Assembly: GCA_036263655.1 (NCBI GenBank)
Contig: DATAGP010000013.1
Span: 186,001-250,000 of the forward strand
Origin: Schlegelella_A sp036263655
GTDB taxonomy: Bacteria > Pseudomonadota > Gammaproteobacteria > Burkholderiales > Burkholderiaceae_C
Length of the DNA: 64,000 nt
Reading direction: 5' to 3'
The notes beneath the pieces were generated by a model. That model saw only the letters and a list, made by a program, of their open reading frames with translations, was not told where the DNA came from and searched no databases. Shown here one piece after another: positions 37,107 to 46,642 of the stretch (within the stretch, counting starts at the first letter, position 1; each line of letters starts with the position of its first letter). The position numbers and the translations under genes are program-made.

Positions 37107-38417
37107 ATGATGGCCCGCAGGCCCGCCCTGGCGCCCTTCGGCACGCGCAGCTTCCGCTACCAGTTCCCTGCCGACCTGTGTACGGCGTGGGCGCTGGAGA
37201 TGGAGACGATCATCCTCGGCTGGTACGTGCTGGTGGAGTCCGGCTCGGTGGTGCAGCTGACGCTCTTCGGCGCCCTGATGTACGTGGGCACTCTGCTGTC
37301 GCCGCTGCTGGGTACGCTGGGAGACCGCTGGGGCCTGCGCCAGGTGCTGGCGGGCATGCGGGCAAGCTATGCCCTGTTGGCCGGGGTGATCCTCGTGCTG
37401 ATCGCCGCCGACAGGCTGAGCCCCTCGAGCGTCCTGGTCGTCGCCTTTCTCGTCGGACTGATCAAGCCGTCCGACATCGGCCTGCGAACGGCCCTGGTCA
37501 GCGCCACCGTTGCACCGGTGCAGCTGGTGGCGGCCATGTCGATCTCGCGCACGACGCAGGATTCGGCGCGCATCGGCGGTGCCCTGGCCGGAGCAGGGTT
37601 CATGGCCGGCCTGGGCATGGGGAGCGCTTATGTGCTCATCGTCGCGCTCTACCTGACCGGCATGGCGTTGACGCTACGTTCCGGCGGCGTGCAGCGGAGG
37701 GCGCCGAGCGCACCAGCCGCGGCGCACGGCACCGAGGTGCACGCGGCCGGCGCGCTGCACGTCCCGCCCGCAGCGCTGCCCCGGCCGGCGCTGCCCTGGC
37801 GCGACCTGCTGGCAGGCCTGCAACACGTCTGGCACACGCCCCGCCTGCGTGCGGCGATGTCGCTGGCGGCGCTGGTCAACCTCAGCGCGTTCCCGCTGAG
37901 TGGCGGACTCATGCCCTACATCGCACGCGACGTCTTCGGCATGGATCAGCAAGGCCTGGGCTGGCTGGTGGCCAGCTTTTCGACAGGTGCCCTGTTGGGA
38001 TCGCTCGGCATGAGCGCCTTCGGCGTTCACCTGCGGCCGGCGCGCACGATGCTGGTCGCCTGTGCGGCCTGGTACCTGTGCTTGCTGGGTCTGGCGCTGC
38101 CCATCGGCGCGCCCGCGGCCATGGCGCTCTATGTCGGCGCAGGCCTGACCCAGAGCCTGAGCATGCTTGCCATGGCGATCATCCTGATGCGCACGAGCAA
38201 CGAGCGTTTCCGCGGACGCGTGATGGGCGTGCGCATGCTGGCCATCTACACGCTGCCGCTCGGCTTGCTGGCGTCGGGGCCCCTCATCACGGCCATCGGG
38301 TTTCACGGACTGGTGATGGTCTATGTCGGCGTCGGCATGACCTTCGTCGCCTCCATCGCGCTGGTCTGGCGCGACGACCTGCTGCCGCGCGGTGCTCCCG
38401 CCAATGCCTTGCGATGA
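37107..38417 (+). CDS. MFS transporter (EntS/MFS_3-like)
   Basis: A 436-residue 12-TM transporter opening with FRYQFPADLCTAWALEMETI, followed by loop motif GTLGDRWGLRQVL and second-half motif FRGRVMGVRMLAIYTLPLG, typical of the enterobactin-exporter-like branch. A His/Pro/Ala-rich central loop separates the two halves. The start could be GTG 37092, ATG 37107 or ATG 37110. It is convergent with the EamA gene, and its substrate is not predictable. Confidence 0.85.
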   Translation: MMARRPALAPFGTRSFRYQFPADLCTAWALEMETIILGWYVLVESGSVVQLTLFGALMYVGTLLSPLLGTLGDRWGLRQVLAGMRASYALLAGVILVLIAADRLSPSSVLVVAFLVGLIKPSDIGLRTALVSATVAPVQLVAAMSISRTTQDSARIGGALAGAGFMAGLGMGSAYVLIVALYLTGMALTLRSGGVQRRAPSAPAAAHGTEVHAAGALHVPPAALPRPALPWRDLLAGLQHVWHTPRLRAAMSLAALVNLSAFPLSGGLMPYIARDVFGMDQQGLGWLVASFSTGALLGSLGMSAFGVHLRPARTMLVACAAWYLCLLGLALPIGAPAAMALYVGAGLTQSLSMLAMAIILMRTSNERFRGRVMGVRMLAIYTLPLGLLASGPLITAIGFHGLVMVYVGVGMTFVASIALVWRDDLLPRGAPANALR

Positions 38418-38442
38418 CGCGCTGCATGTCCAGCCCCGTGGC

Positions 38443-39318
38443 CTACTGGGGCGTCGGCAGGATCGCCGGAGGCTTGCGTTCGGCGCGTCCCACCCACCAG
38501 CACGCGGCGAAGATCACCAAGGCGCCGAGCCACACCTGGGGCCGCACCGCTTCATCGAAGAACAGCCATCCGAACAGCGCCGCCCAGGGCAGCGCGGTGA
38601 ATTCCAGCACGCCGAGTGCCTGCGCTTCCGCTTCGGCATAGGCGCGGGCGAGCAACTGAATGCCCAGGTTTCCCAAGAAGCCGGCGAGTACCGCCAAGCC
38701 CAAGGCCGACCACGTCGGCAAGGGTGCGCCGACCGCCGCAGGCGACAGCAACACCATCGGGATGACTGCGCTCGTCAAGGTGAGCAAGGTGGAGCCGTCC
38801 TTGGCGGCGCGCGCCCGCATCACGATCGCCGCCAGTGCATACGTCAGCGCCGCGGCGAGGATGGCGGCCAGCGCCAGGGCGCGCTCGCCATCGAAGCGCG
38901 GCGCGCCCTGGACCGTGACCAGAACGCCGGCAAAGCCCACGAACGCAGCCAGGACCACCGGCCCCCGCATCTTCTCGCCCAGAAACAGATGGGCGAGCGG
39001 CGGGATGAGGAGCGGAGCGATGAACGAGAGCGTGATCGCCTCGGCGAGGCCGAGCCGCGTCAGGGCGAAGAAGAAGAGGAAGGCGGTGACGGTGATCAGG
39101 GTGCCGCGCAACACGTGAGCGGGCACCATTTCCCGCGTCAGCCTCGGCCGGCCTTGCCACCACCAGACCGCCAGGGCGAAGCCGGTGCCGAACACGTAGC
39201 GACCGAGCACGGCATAAGCCACGGGGTACGACCGCGTCAGCTCCTTCACCGCCGCATCGAGCGCACACAGCGCCGCGATGCCGAGAACAGCGAGAACGAA
39301 AGGGCGAGGCGACGACAC
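38443..39318 (-). CDS. EamA/DMT-family transporter
   Basis: A 291-residue protein with about ten TM helices in two EamA repeats (for example FVLAVLGIAALCALDAAVKE, then ALGLAVLAGFLGNLGIQLLARA and LGVLEFTALPWAALFGWLFF). RhaT/YedA-type DMT exporters move amino acids, nucleosides or other metabolites. It follows the peptide-uptake/C45 operon on the same strand with a gap of about 124 nt, so it could export a product of that locus. Confidence 0.85.
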   Translation of the reverse strand: MSSPRPFVLAVLGIAALCALDAAVKELTRSYPVAYAVLGRYVFGTGFALAVWWWQGRPRLTREMVPAHVLRGTLITVTAFLFFFALTRLGLAEAITLSFIAPLLIPPLAHLFLGEKMRGPVVLAAFVGFAGVLVTVQGAPRFDGERALALAAILAAALTYALAAIVMRARAAKDGSTLLTLTSAVIPMVLLSPAAVGAPLPTWSALGLAVLAGFLGNLGIQLLARAYAEAEAQALGVLEFTALPWAALFGWLFFDEAVRPQVWLGALVIFAACWWVGRAERKPPAILPTPQ

Positions 39319-39442
39319 GCGGGCAATAGGGTGGGTCAGAGGATCGGTCGGCGATGGACATCAGGCTGACCACTCGAGTCCGTGCATCGGGCGTCCACGA
39401 TCTGCGCCGCTCAGCAGTTGCCCGGAAGCGAACGCAAATGAC

Positions 39443-40546
39443 TCATGAAGTCGCAGCCCCACCCACGTTCAGCGTGAAAGCGCGAAAGTCCCCTTGGCTC
39501 GGCGGGCCGAAGCTGACCCAGCCTTCGACCGGCGCCGCCTTGCCATGCAGCGCGCTGATCATGGAAGCGGTCGTGAAGCTGGTCGGGCCGAGCTCGTCGG
39601 TGCGCAAGCGGCAAACCGGGTGGCGCTCGTCGTCACACGAGGCGAGCGCGCCTTGCAGATCGGCAAGCACCGGGCTTCCATGCCCCAGCCGGCGATCGAG
39701 CGAGCGCAGCCGCGCCACGGAGTTCTCCTCACCTTCGGGATAGCGGGCACCGCGCGCGAGGGGATGGTTGGTGTGCAGCGCCCGATCAGGCGCGGGGAGC
39801 GGGAGCTCCACCACCTCCTCCGACGACGCCTCCAGCGACACGATCAGCGATGCGTCGGCAATGAGGTAGTGCTGGTTCGACGCATGAGGCAGCCGTCGGC
39901 ACCGATCGCTCGCCTCGGCGGCCGAGCGCGCTTCCAGCAGGTGGCGGACGACGAAGGCGACCGGCACGCCTTCGGCCGCCGAAGGGACCTGCGGGATCGA
40001 ATTGACGCACACACCGACACCGGCATCGTTCACCCCGAGCAGCCCCAGCATGCCTGCAATCGTCACGATCACCGCGCCAGGTCGGCCGTCGCACGAGGCA
40101 TGTTGCACGAGTCGCTGCAAGCCGTCGGTGTAAGCCCCCAGGTCCATGTTCTGCCCGATCCAGGTCACCCCGGCGGCATCGTTGCGGACCGCGAAGGCGC
40201 TGCACTTCTGCAGCCCCGGCCCGTCTTTCAGCCGCCGCCGAAAGGCCCACTCTTCATCGAGAAGCTGCAGTGCATAGACCTCTGCGCGCGAGAGTCCACT
40301 GCCGGCGGCGATGCCTTCGACCTCGCGCAGGAGATGGGGCGTGTGCCGCTCGATGGCCTCTTCGAACCGCGTCTCGCGCAAGAGCCGCGCCCGGTGCTCG
40401 ATCGGGTCGTCGATGCCCTGTTTGCGCCAGACGGAGAGCAGCGCTTCGCTGTGTCCGGCGATGGCGTGGCGGAACGCGCGGCCCTGGGCGACGCCGCGCT
40501 CGTAGGGCGAACCGGTTGCAGCGAGGAGGCGATCGGAACTTCTCAT
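39443..40546 (-). CDS. C45-family Ntn hydrolase (acyl-coenzyme A:6-APA acyltransferase-like)
   Basis: A 367-residue protein of the C45 family: SPYERGVAQGRAFRHAI near the N-terminus, LLDEEWAF and KCSAFAV, where the Cys (about residue 117) is the expected autocatalytic N-terminal nucleophile of the mature beta chain. Further on come WIGQNMDLG and VNDAGVGVCVNSI. Family members hydrolyse or transfer acyl groups of amides such as penicillins and acyl-amino acids. The usual Gly before the Cys is Lys here. It follows the peptide ABC transporter genes on the same strand (gap 11 nt). Confidence 0.87.
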   Translation of the reverse strand: MRSSDRLLAATGSPYERGVAQGRAFRHAIAGHSEALLSVWRKQGIDDPIEHRARLLRETRFEEAIERHTPHLLREVEGIAAGSGLSRAEVYALQLLDEEWAFRRRLKDGPGLQKCSAFAVRNDAAGVTWIGQNMDLGAYTDGLQRLVQHASCDGRPGAVIVTIAGMLGLLGVNDAGVGVCVNSIPQVPSAAEGVPVAFVVRHLLEARSAAEASDRCRRLPHASNQHYLIADASLIVSLEASSEEVVELPLPAPDRALHTNHPLARGARYPEGEENSVARLRSLDRRLGHGSPVLADLQGALASCDDERHPVCRLRTDELGPTSFTTASMISALHGKAAPVEGWVSFGPPSQGDFRAFTLNVGGAATS

Positions 40547-40557
40547 GGTGGTCACGT

Positions 40558-41337
40558 TCACAAGATGGCTTCGCGCAGCGAACGACTGTAGGGGTGGTCC
40601 GGCCACGCATAGAACCTGGCCGCCGGCGCCACTTCCACGAACTCCCCTGTGCGCATCACCGCAATGCGATCGGAAACGTAGCGCGTGGCCGCCAGGTCAT
40701 GCGAGATGAAGAGCGCCGCGAATCCGTGCTCCTCCTGGAGATCTCGGATCAGGTTCAGGATCTGGCTCTGGATCGAGACATCGAGCGCGCTGACCGCCTC
40801 ATCGAAAACGACGAAGCGCGGATGCGTGATGAGTGCGCGTGCGATGGCCATGCGCTGCCGCTGGCCACCCGACAGCTCCCCGGGAAAACGGGTGGCGAGC
40901 GCAGGTTCGAGCCCCACCTGGGCGAGCATGGCCGCGACCTTTTGCTGTCGCTCGGCACGATTGCCGATGTGCTGGATGTCGAGCGGTTCCGCGATGGAGC
41001 TCGCGCAGCGCAAGCGAGGGTTGAGCGCCCACTCGGGATGTTGGAACACGACGGAAAGCGCACCTGCCCTGCGCAGGCCAGGATGGAACGGCTGCTGCTG
41101 GAACAGGAACTTCCCCGAGCTCGGCCTCACCAGGCCGAGCATCACCCGACCCAGCGTGGTCTTGCCCGACCCCGACTCACCGACCAGGCCCAGGGTCTCA
41201 CCGGGCCGGATCTGCAGCGACACGCCCTTGACGGCGGGCACGGCCACGCGTTTCCATACCGGCCCCGTGCGGTAGGTCACGGCCAGATCCGTGAGGCTGA
41301 TGATGGGATCGTGCGCGGTCTGTCCGAGGGGCTCCAC
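40558..41337 (-). CDS. Peptide ABC transporter ATPase (OppF/DppF type)
   Basis: A 259-residue ATPase with Walker A GESGSGKTT, Q-loop VVFQHPEWALNP, signature LSGGQRQRM, Walker B FVVFDEAVSALD and switch His in FISHDLAA. It lacks the long C-terminal Cys-containing oligopeptide domain of its partner. It uses a GTG start that overlaps the stop of the OppD-like gene by one base. It powers the peptide permease encoded upstream. Confidence 0.93.
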   Translation of the reverse strand: MEPLGQTAHDPIISLTDLAVTYRTGPVWKRVAVPAVKGVSLQIRPGETLGLVGESGSGKTTLGRVMLGLVRPSSGKFLFQQQPFHPGLRRAGALSVVFQHPEWALNPRLRCASSIAEPLDIQHIGNRAERQQKVAAMLAQVGLEPALATRFPGELSGGQRQRMAIARALITHPRFVVFDEAVSALDVSIQSQILNLIRDLQEEHGFAALFISHDLAATRYVSDRIAVMRTGEFVEVAPAARFYAWPDHPYSRSLREAIL

Positions 41338-42320
41338 TATGCGGCCTCGGTGGGTGTGAGCACAGGTGCCAGCCCCTGCTCGGTCACGAAGTGACAGGCG
41401 ACGCGCCGATCCCCCAGCTGCCTTTCGTCGGGCCGCTCCGTGCGACAGAGATCCCGGGCGTGAGGGCAGCGCGGGGCGAACGTGCAGCTGGTCGCCCGGT
41501 GCCGCAGCAGGGGGGGAACGCCGGCGATCGTGCGAAGACGTTCTCCGGGCTTTTCATTGCCGGCCTGGGCGTGGATCAACGCCTGTGTGTAGGGATGAGA
41601 CGGCCTCTCGAACACGTCGCTGCTGGCACCCGATTCGACGATGCGGCCGCCGTACATGACGGCCATGCGATCGCAACGTCGCGCCACGCTGCGAAGGTCA
41701 TGGCTCATGATGACGAGGCTGGCGCCCGTGTCGCTGCCGAGCGCCATCAGCAGCTCGAGGATGGCGCCCTTGATCGAGGCGTCCAGGGACGCGGTGGGTT
41801 CGTCGGCGATTACCACCGAGGGCTTGCGCGCGATCGCCAGCGCGATCACGACGCGCTGGGCCATGCCGCCGGAAAGCTCGTGCGGAAACTTCGTGGCCAC
41901 CTGCTTCGGGTCGTCGAGCTTGGCGCGCCGCAGCAGTTCGTGCACCGCGGGGCTGTCGTCTCTTTCGCCGATCAGCAGCCCGGCTTGCCGCCCGACACGC
42001 ATGGTCGGATCCAGCGCCGTCATGGGGTTCTGGAACACGAAACCCAGCTTGTCGCGTCGCAATGCGCGCAGCTGTTCGGAGCTGCTGCGCAGGACGGACT
42101 GTCCTTCGACGAAGATGTCGCCGGCATCGAACCGGGCGTTGGGGGGCAGCAGCTTTCCGATCGCCATCCCGACGGTCGTCTTGCCAGAGCCGCTTTCGCC
42201 GACGATGCCAAGGCTCTCGCCAGCGGAGACGGTCAGACCGACACCGTCCACGGCGCAGACACTGCCGTCGCCGGAGCCATACGAGACGCGGAGGTCCTGG
42301 ACCTCGATGCGGGCACTCAT
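41337..42320 (-). CDS. Peptide ABC transporter ATPase (OppD/DppD type)
   Basis: A 327-residue ATPase with Walker A GESGSGKTT, signature LSGGMAQRV, Walker B VVIADEPTASLD and the C-terminal oligo_HPY domain whose cysteines (CTFAPRCPHARDLC) bind an Fe-S cluster or metal in the Opp/Dpp family. It overlaps the permease gene by four bases at its start and the second ATPase gene by one base at its end. Confidence 0.94.
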   Translation of the reverse strand: MSARIEVQDLRVSYGSGDGSVCAVDGVGLTVSAGESLGIVGESGSGKTTVGMAIGKLLPPNARFDAGDIFVEGQSVLRSSSEQLRALRRDKLGFVFQNPMTALDPTMRVGRQAGLLIGERDDSPAVHELLRRAKLDDPKQVATKFPHELSGGMAQRVVIALAIARKPSVVIADEPTASLDASIKGAILELLMALGSDTGASLVIMSHDLRSVARRCDRMAVMYGGRIVESGASSDVFERPSHPYTQALIHAQAGNEKPGERLRTIAGVPPLLRHRATSCTFAPRCPHARDLCRTERPDERQLGDRRVACHFVTEQGLAPVLTPTEAA

Positions 42321-43171
42321 GTCAGGTCGCGTCCGCGCAGCGGATCCAGGGCGTCGCGCAGCGTGTCGCCCAGCAGTTGCACCGAGCCGATGCACAGCGC
42401 CAGCATCAAACCCGGAACCAGCGCGAGCCATGGGGCCGTGGTGAGGTAGACCGTGCCCTGTTGCAGCAGCGATCCGAGGGAGGCCGCCGGTGGCTGGACA
42501 CCGAAACCCAGGAAGCTGAGTCCGCTTTCGATGAGCATGCCGACGGAGAGCGAGAACGTGAGCTGGATCATCGCCACGCCCATGACGTTGGGCAGGATGT
42601 GGACCATCATCGCGCGCAGCGACGATCCGCCCGCGATGAGGCTGGAGACCACGAAGTCCCGCTCCGCGACGGACAGCGTCACCCCGCGGATGACGCGGAC
42701 GAAGCGGGGGAGCGTGTCCAGCACGATGACGATGATGGCAGCCGTGTTTCCCATCCCGATGATGGCGGAGATCAGCAAGCCGAAGACCAGCGCCGGAAAG
42801 GCGAAGAGCACATCCGCCAGCCGGGCGACGACGGCATCGAAGGTACCGCCGTAGTAGGCGGCTGCGATGCCGATGAGGGTGCCCATCACGGCCATGATCA
42901 GGACCGCCAGCGACGAGATGAGAAAGGTGGTGCTGATCCCGCCCAGCACGCGGGGCAGGAAGTCCCGCCCGAGGTCGTCGGTGCCGAGCAGGTATTGGCT
43001 GTTGGGAGCCATCAACCGCTCCGCCGCCCCGATCGCTTCGGGGTCGCCCACGGGCAGGTACGGCGCGAGCGCTCCGACCAGGATGATGGCCACGAGCAGG
43101 ACGGCCGCCGTCAGCCCGAGCCGGTCGGCAACGACCCTGCGCAATACGGCGTTGTCCCTGATCGCTAGCAT
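42317..43171 (-). CDS. Peptide ABC transporter permease (DppC type)
   Basis: A 284-residue inner-membrane permease: OppC_N region with one TM helix, GTDDLGRDFLPRVLGG, then a BPD_transp_1 domain with five TM helices and the EAA loop (AGGSSLRAMMVHILPNVMGV). It forms the channel with the DppB-like subunit; its start overlaps that gene's stop by one base. Confidence 0.94.
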   Translation of the reverse strand: MLAIRDNAVLRRVVADRLGLTAAVLLVAIILVGALAPYLPVGDPEAIGAAERLMAPNSQYLLGTDDLGRDFLPRVLGGISTTFLISSLAVLIMAVMGTLIGIAAAYYGGTFDAVVARLADVLFAFPALVFGLLISAIIGMGNTAAIIVIVLDTLPRFVRVIRGVTLSVAERDFVVSSLIAGGSSLRAMMVHILPNVMGVAMIQLTFSLSVGMLIESGLSFLGFGVQPPAASLGSLLQQGTVYLTTAPWLALVPGLMLALCIGSVQLLGDTLRDALDPLRGRDLT

Positions 43172-44136
43172 CAGGTGGAGGATCTCTTGGCCCCGATGCG
43201 CGGATCGATGATTGCGTAGGCCACGTCACAGAGCATGTTCATGGCGATGATGAAAAACGCGGACAGCAGCACCCCGGCCTGGACGATGGCGAAGTCGCGG
43301 GCCTCGAGCGAGACGAGGAAGTAATAGCCCACGCCGGGGATCGTGAAGAGCCGCTCCACCACCACCACACCGCCCATCAGGCCGGCGAAGTAGATCGCGA
43401 TCAGCGTGACGACCGGGATCGACGCATTGCGGAGGATGTGATGCCGCACGATCTGCCACGGCGTCTCGCCGCGGGCGACGGCGGCCAGGATGTAGCCCTC
43501 CGTCATCACGCGCATCACCGAATCGCGCGTGACCCGGATGAACACCGACATGATCAGGATCCCCAGTGAAACGGTCGGAAGGGTCATCACCAGGATGTTG
43601 GCCCAGGGGTCCTGCGTGAACGGCACGTACCCCCCGACGCGCAGCCCGAGCGACCAGTACGAGAAGATGAAGATGAGGGCGGTGGCGATCACCGACTCCG
43701 GCACGCTGATGCCGAAGGCGCCGAGCAGGCGGACCGCCGTTCCCTGCTTTCCGCTTCCGGTCGCCACCGCGGCAAGCACGCCCAGCGGAACGCCCAGCGC
43801 GACCCCGATGGTGAGGCTGACGATGGCGATCTGGGCGGTTGCGGGCAGCCGACGTGCGTACTGCGTGAGCACATCGCTCTGGTCGGCCATGGACACCCCG
43901 AAGTCGCCCGAAAGCACGGCCCCGAGCCACCTGAAGAACTGGACGAACACGGGCTGGTCGAGGCCGAACCGCCTGGCGATCTCGGCCTTGGTGACCGGGT
44001 CGGCGAAGGGTCCGAGCACCAGGTCGGCAAAGCCGCCGGGCAAGAGCCGCAGGCAGAAGAACACCAGCAGCGAGACCCCGAACATCGTCAGCAGCGCGAC
44101 GGCGATCCTCGGCACGAGGAAGTAGACGAATCTCAT
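43171..44136 (-). CDS. Peptide ABC transporter permease (DppB type)
   Basis: A 321-residue permease with six TM helices. The N-terminal domain has FLVPRIAVALLTMFGVSLLVF and QPVFVQFFRWLGAVLSGDFG, and the EAA loop is ARGETPWQIVRHHILRNAS. It pairs with the DppC-like subunit. It follows the solute-binding protein gene by about 46 nt on the same strand. Confidence 0.94.
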   Translation of the reverse strand: MRFVYFLVPRIAVALLTMFGVSLLVFFCLRLLPGGFADLVLGPFADPVTKAEIARRFGLDQPVFVQFFRWLGAVLSGDFGVSMADQSDVLTQYARRLPATAQIAIVSLTIGVALGVPLGVLAAVATGSGKQGTAVRLLGAFGISVPESVIATALIFIFSYWSLGLRVGGYVPFTQDPWANILVMTLPTVSLGILIMSVFIRVTRDSVMRVMTEGYILAAVARGETPWQIVRHHILRNASIPVVTLIAIYFAGLMGGVVVVERLFTIPGVGYYFLVSLEARDFAIVQAGVLLSAFFIIAMNMLCDVAYAIIDPRIGAKRSST

Positions 44137-44182
44137 ACTGGGCCCGCGTGCCGTGGGGCGCCCGGCGACTCTGCCCGCCGGA

Positions 44183-45829
44183 TTACTGGCTGCGCTTGGT
44201 GGCGAATTCCTGCATGTGGTTGTAGTTCGATGCCGGCACGACCCGGTCCAGCTTGATGTCGATCAGGTCGGGTCGATGGACGATGAAATCCACCCTCGTC
44301 ACGAGCGCCAGAAGGTTGGCTCCGTCATCGATGAGGCGGCAAGCCTCGACCAGTGCGGCGTCGCGTTGCGGACCGATCGGAGCGGCGGTCAGCTTGTCGA
44401 GCGCGGCGTTCATCGCCGGCACGTCCTCGAAGTACATCCGGTTCCAGACCGCGGTCTTGGGGTTCCACCACAGGGGGACCATGCCGGGGTCGGTGAAGCC
44501 GGCCATCCAGCTGGTCACCACCTCGAACTGGTTCTTGGTCCACACACGGTCGATGAAATCCGGCACGGCGACCTGCTGGATCCGGGCATGCATGCCGACC
44601 TCGCGCAGATTCTGTTGCATGAGCTGCGCCATCTTCGAGTACGCCGGATCGCCGGGGTTCGTCATCAGCTCGAAGTCGACCCGGGTCTTGCCGGCCGCGG
44701 CCATCAGCTCGCGCGCCTTCTTCAGCCGCTCGGGCCGCGGAAGCTTGTAGCTGTCCAGGTCGCGGCAGGCGCTTTTGCCGAATACCGCGGGAATCGGGTA
44801 CTCCGGGCGGGAGTAGCCGGCGAAGACGATCTTGGCAATGGCGTCGCGGTCGATCGCCAGGTTCAGGGCCTGTCGCAGACGCTTGTCCCTGAACGCGGAC
44901 TTCTCCCCGAGGGCGTTGATGTCCAGGCGGTAGAAGTTCGGCGTTTGCTGCGGCGTGACGACGAGCCTGCTGTCGCCGTGCGTAAGCCGGTTGATGTCCG
45001 GGTTGGTGAACCCTGCGAAATCGATGCGGCCATCGCGAAGCGCGGCCAGCCGCGCTGCCTCGTCCGGGATGATCGCGACGTTGAGCACGTCTGCCTTCGG
45101 GTAGCCGGCGCGCCAGTAGTGCGGGTTGCGCGTGAAGACCCAGCTCTCCTTGGGCTTGTGCACCGAAAGCATGAAGGGGCCGGTACCCAGGAATCGCTTC
45201 ATCGGGTCGAACGAGCCGTCGCGAAACTCCTTCATGGGAATGATGGAGCTGTTGATGTGGGCCACGGCACCCAAGAACGCGGCGTTCGGCTGTGCCAGCT
45301 CGATCCGCACCGTGCGGTCGTTGACGGCAACGAGCGACTTGAAGTCACCCAGCTGCTTCGCCCAGTACGACGTGATCTTGTTGCTCGCCTTCTTCTTGTC
45401 CTCGTCGGTCGTTGCCGCCGCGACGCCGGCCGGGTTCATCTCCTGGCCGGACAGGCGCGCGAAGCTGCCGACCACGTCGTCGGCCACCACAGGGCGGCCA
45501 TTGGAGAACTTCGCTCCCTGCCGAATGGTGAACTCGTACGTGGTGGGCGAGGTCTGCCGCCAGCTCTCGGCCAGCAGCGGCTGGAGCTTCGCGTCGCTGT
45601 CGACCGTGAGCAGCGGCTCATAGGCAAGTTCGAGGTAGCGCCAGGATGCGGCGCTGGACGCCCGATGGATGTCCATGAAGTCGATGTCGCCGCCGAGGCC
45701 CCAGAAGATCGCCTTCTGCGCCGGCTGCGCCTGCGCCGGCGAGTGCGCCGCGCCGGCCGACAGAGCCAGCGCAGCGGCCGCCAGGATCGCCCGTAAGCCA
45801 GGGCGGGTCATCGTGTTGCCGTAAGACAT
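44183..45829 (-). CDS. Peptide ABC transporter solute-binding protein (SBP family 5)
   Basis: A 548-residue periplasmic binding protein with a signal peptide (ILAAAALALSAGAAHSPAQA), the family-5 pattern YLELAYEPLLTVDSDAKLQP, YEFTIRQGAKFSNGRPV, and a C-terminal lobe. SBP_5 proteins bind di/oligopeptides, glutathione or nickel; peptide-like amides are likely here given the neighbouring peptidases. GAGGAGCAAGAC before the ATG at 45829 supports the start. It is the first gene of the leftward operon SBP-permease-permease-ATPase-ATPase-C45. Confidence 0.92.
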   Translation of the reverse strand: MSYGNTMTRPGLRAILAAAALALSAGAAHSPAQAQPAQKAIFWGLGGDIDFMDIHRASSAASWRYLELAYEPLLTVDSDAKLQPLLAESWRQTSPTTYEFTIRQGAKFSNGRPVVADDVVGSFARLSGQEMNPAGVAAATTDEDKKKASNKITSYWAKQLGDFKSLVAVNDRTVRIELAQPNAAFLGAVAHINSSIIPMKEFRDGSFDPMKRFLGTGPFMLSVHKPKESWVFTRNPHYWRAGYPKADVLNVAIIPDEAARLAALRDGRIDFAGFTNPDINRLTHGDSRLVVTPQQTPNFYRLDINALGEKSAFRDKRLRQALNLAIDRDAIAKIVFAGYSRPEYPIPAVFGKSACRDLDSYKLPRPERLKKARELMAAAGKTRVDFELMTNPGDPAYSKMAQLMQQNLREVGMHARIQQVAVPDFIDRVWTKNQFEVVTSWMAGFTDPGMVPLWWNPKTAVWNRMYFEDVPAMNAALDKLTAAPIGPQRDAALVEACRLIDDGANLLALVTRVDFIVHRPDLIDIKLDRVVPASNYNHMQEFATKRSQ

Positions 45830-45949
45830 GTCTTGCTCCTCACGCCTTGCGCCTTGCGCATTGCCGATGAATCAGGGACCGCGCTGCAACCTTCGTCGGC
45901 ACGCGATGTTCATGTTAGCCAGATAGCACTTGCGAGCCCGCTGTGGTCT

Positions 45950-45979
45950 ACCCTATCATTTGCTCGCGCAGCAAGTCAA
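45950..45979 (-). promoter_or_regulatory. Putative sigma-70 promoter of the peptide ABC operon with inverted repeat in the spacer
   Basis: On the minus strand TTGACT (45974-45979) is followed after 18 nt by TAGGGT (45950-45955). The spacer contains the inverted repeat TTGCT-CGCGC-AGCAA (45960-45974). An operator between -35 and -10 would suit a repressor such as the RpiR-family protein encoded 0.7 kb away. The promoter lies about 120 nt upstream of the solute-binding-protein gene. Confidence 0.4.
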
Positions 45980-46091
45980 GGGCACGGACACCAGCAACAG
46001 CTGCAAGCTTTGTTCCAGGCAGAAGCCGGCGCCTGACTCGATTGCTTCCCCTGCCACGAACCATCCGAGCAACCCGACGAAGGGATTCACC

Positions 46092-46610
46092 GTGAGACAA
46101 GCCGTCAAACTGCTGTGCCTATCGGGCGCGGCCGTCGTAATGATCGGCCTCGGCGGATGCGCGACCGCGCCGACCCCTGCGGGCATGACGGTCACGAGCG
46201 ACGCCGTCCAGGTGAACCCGAAGCTCAAGGGCTCGGTGACCGTGACCTCCGTGACCGCCGCGAAGGACGTCGCACCGGACCACAACACCGCGTTCAGGAA
46301 AGCGCTCGAAGACACCTTGTCCCGCGCCGGCTACCTGGCTGCCGACGGCGCTGCCGCCCGGTACAAGCTGACGGCCGAACTGCGCCAGCTCGAGCAGCCC
46401 CTGGGCAGCGCCGATCTGCACGTGACGTCCGACGTGCAATACAAGCTGACGGGCCCCAGCGGGCCCGCACAGGACCTGCCCGTGCTCGCCGTGGGCAGTG
46501 CGACATCCGGCGACGGCTTCACGGCCGGACAGCGAAGGCGCGTCGCCAGCGAGCGCGCGATCCAGGAAAACATCAAGGTTCTCCTCAACCAGCTGGCGGA
46601 CGTGGAGTAG
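46092..46610 (+). CDS. Lipoprotein of unknown function
   Basis: A 172-residue protein starting at a GTG preceded by AAGGGA. It has a signal peptide with a lipobox (GLGGC at about residue 23). The mature part is VQVNPKLKGSVTVTSVTAAK, then an NTAFRKALEDTLSRAGYL helix, a pattern seen in small outer-membrane lipoproteins of unknown role that bind other envelope proteins. It is divergent from the peptide ABC operon and convergent with the RpiR gene. Confidence 0.75.
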   Translation: MRQAVKLLCLSGAAVVMIGLGGCATAPTPAGMTVTSDAVQVNPKLKGSVTVTSVTAAKDVAPDHNTAFRKALEDTLSRAGYLAADGAAARYKLTAELRQLEQPLGSADLHVTSDVQYKLTGPSGPAQDLPVLAVGSATSGDGFTAGQRRRVASERAIQENIKVLLNQLADVE

Positions 46611-46642
46611 CCCGCCTGCCGCGCCACCCGGGACTCAGCCAT

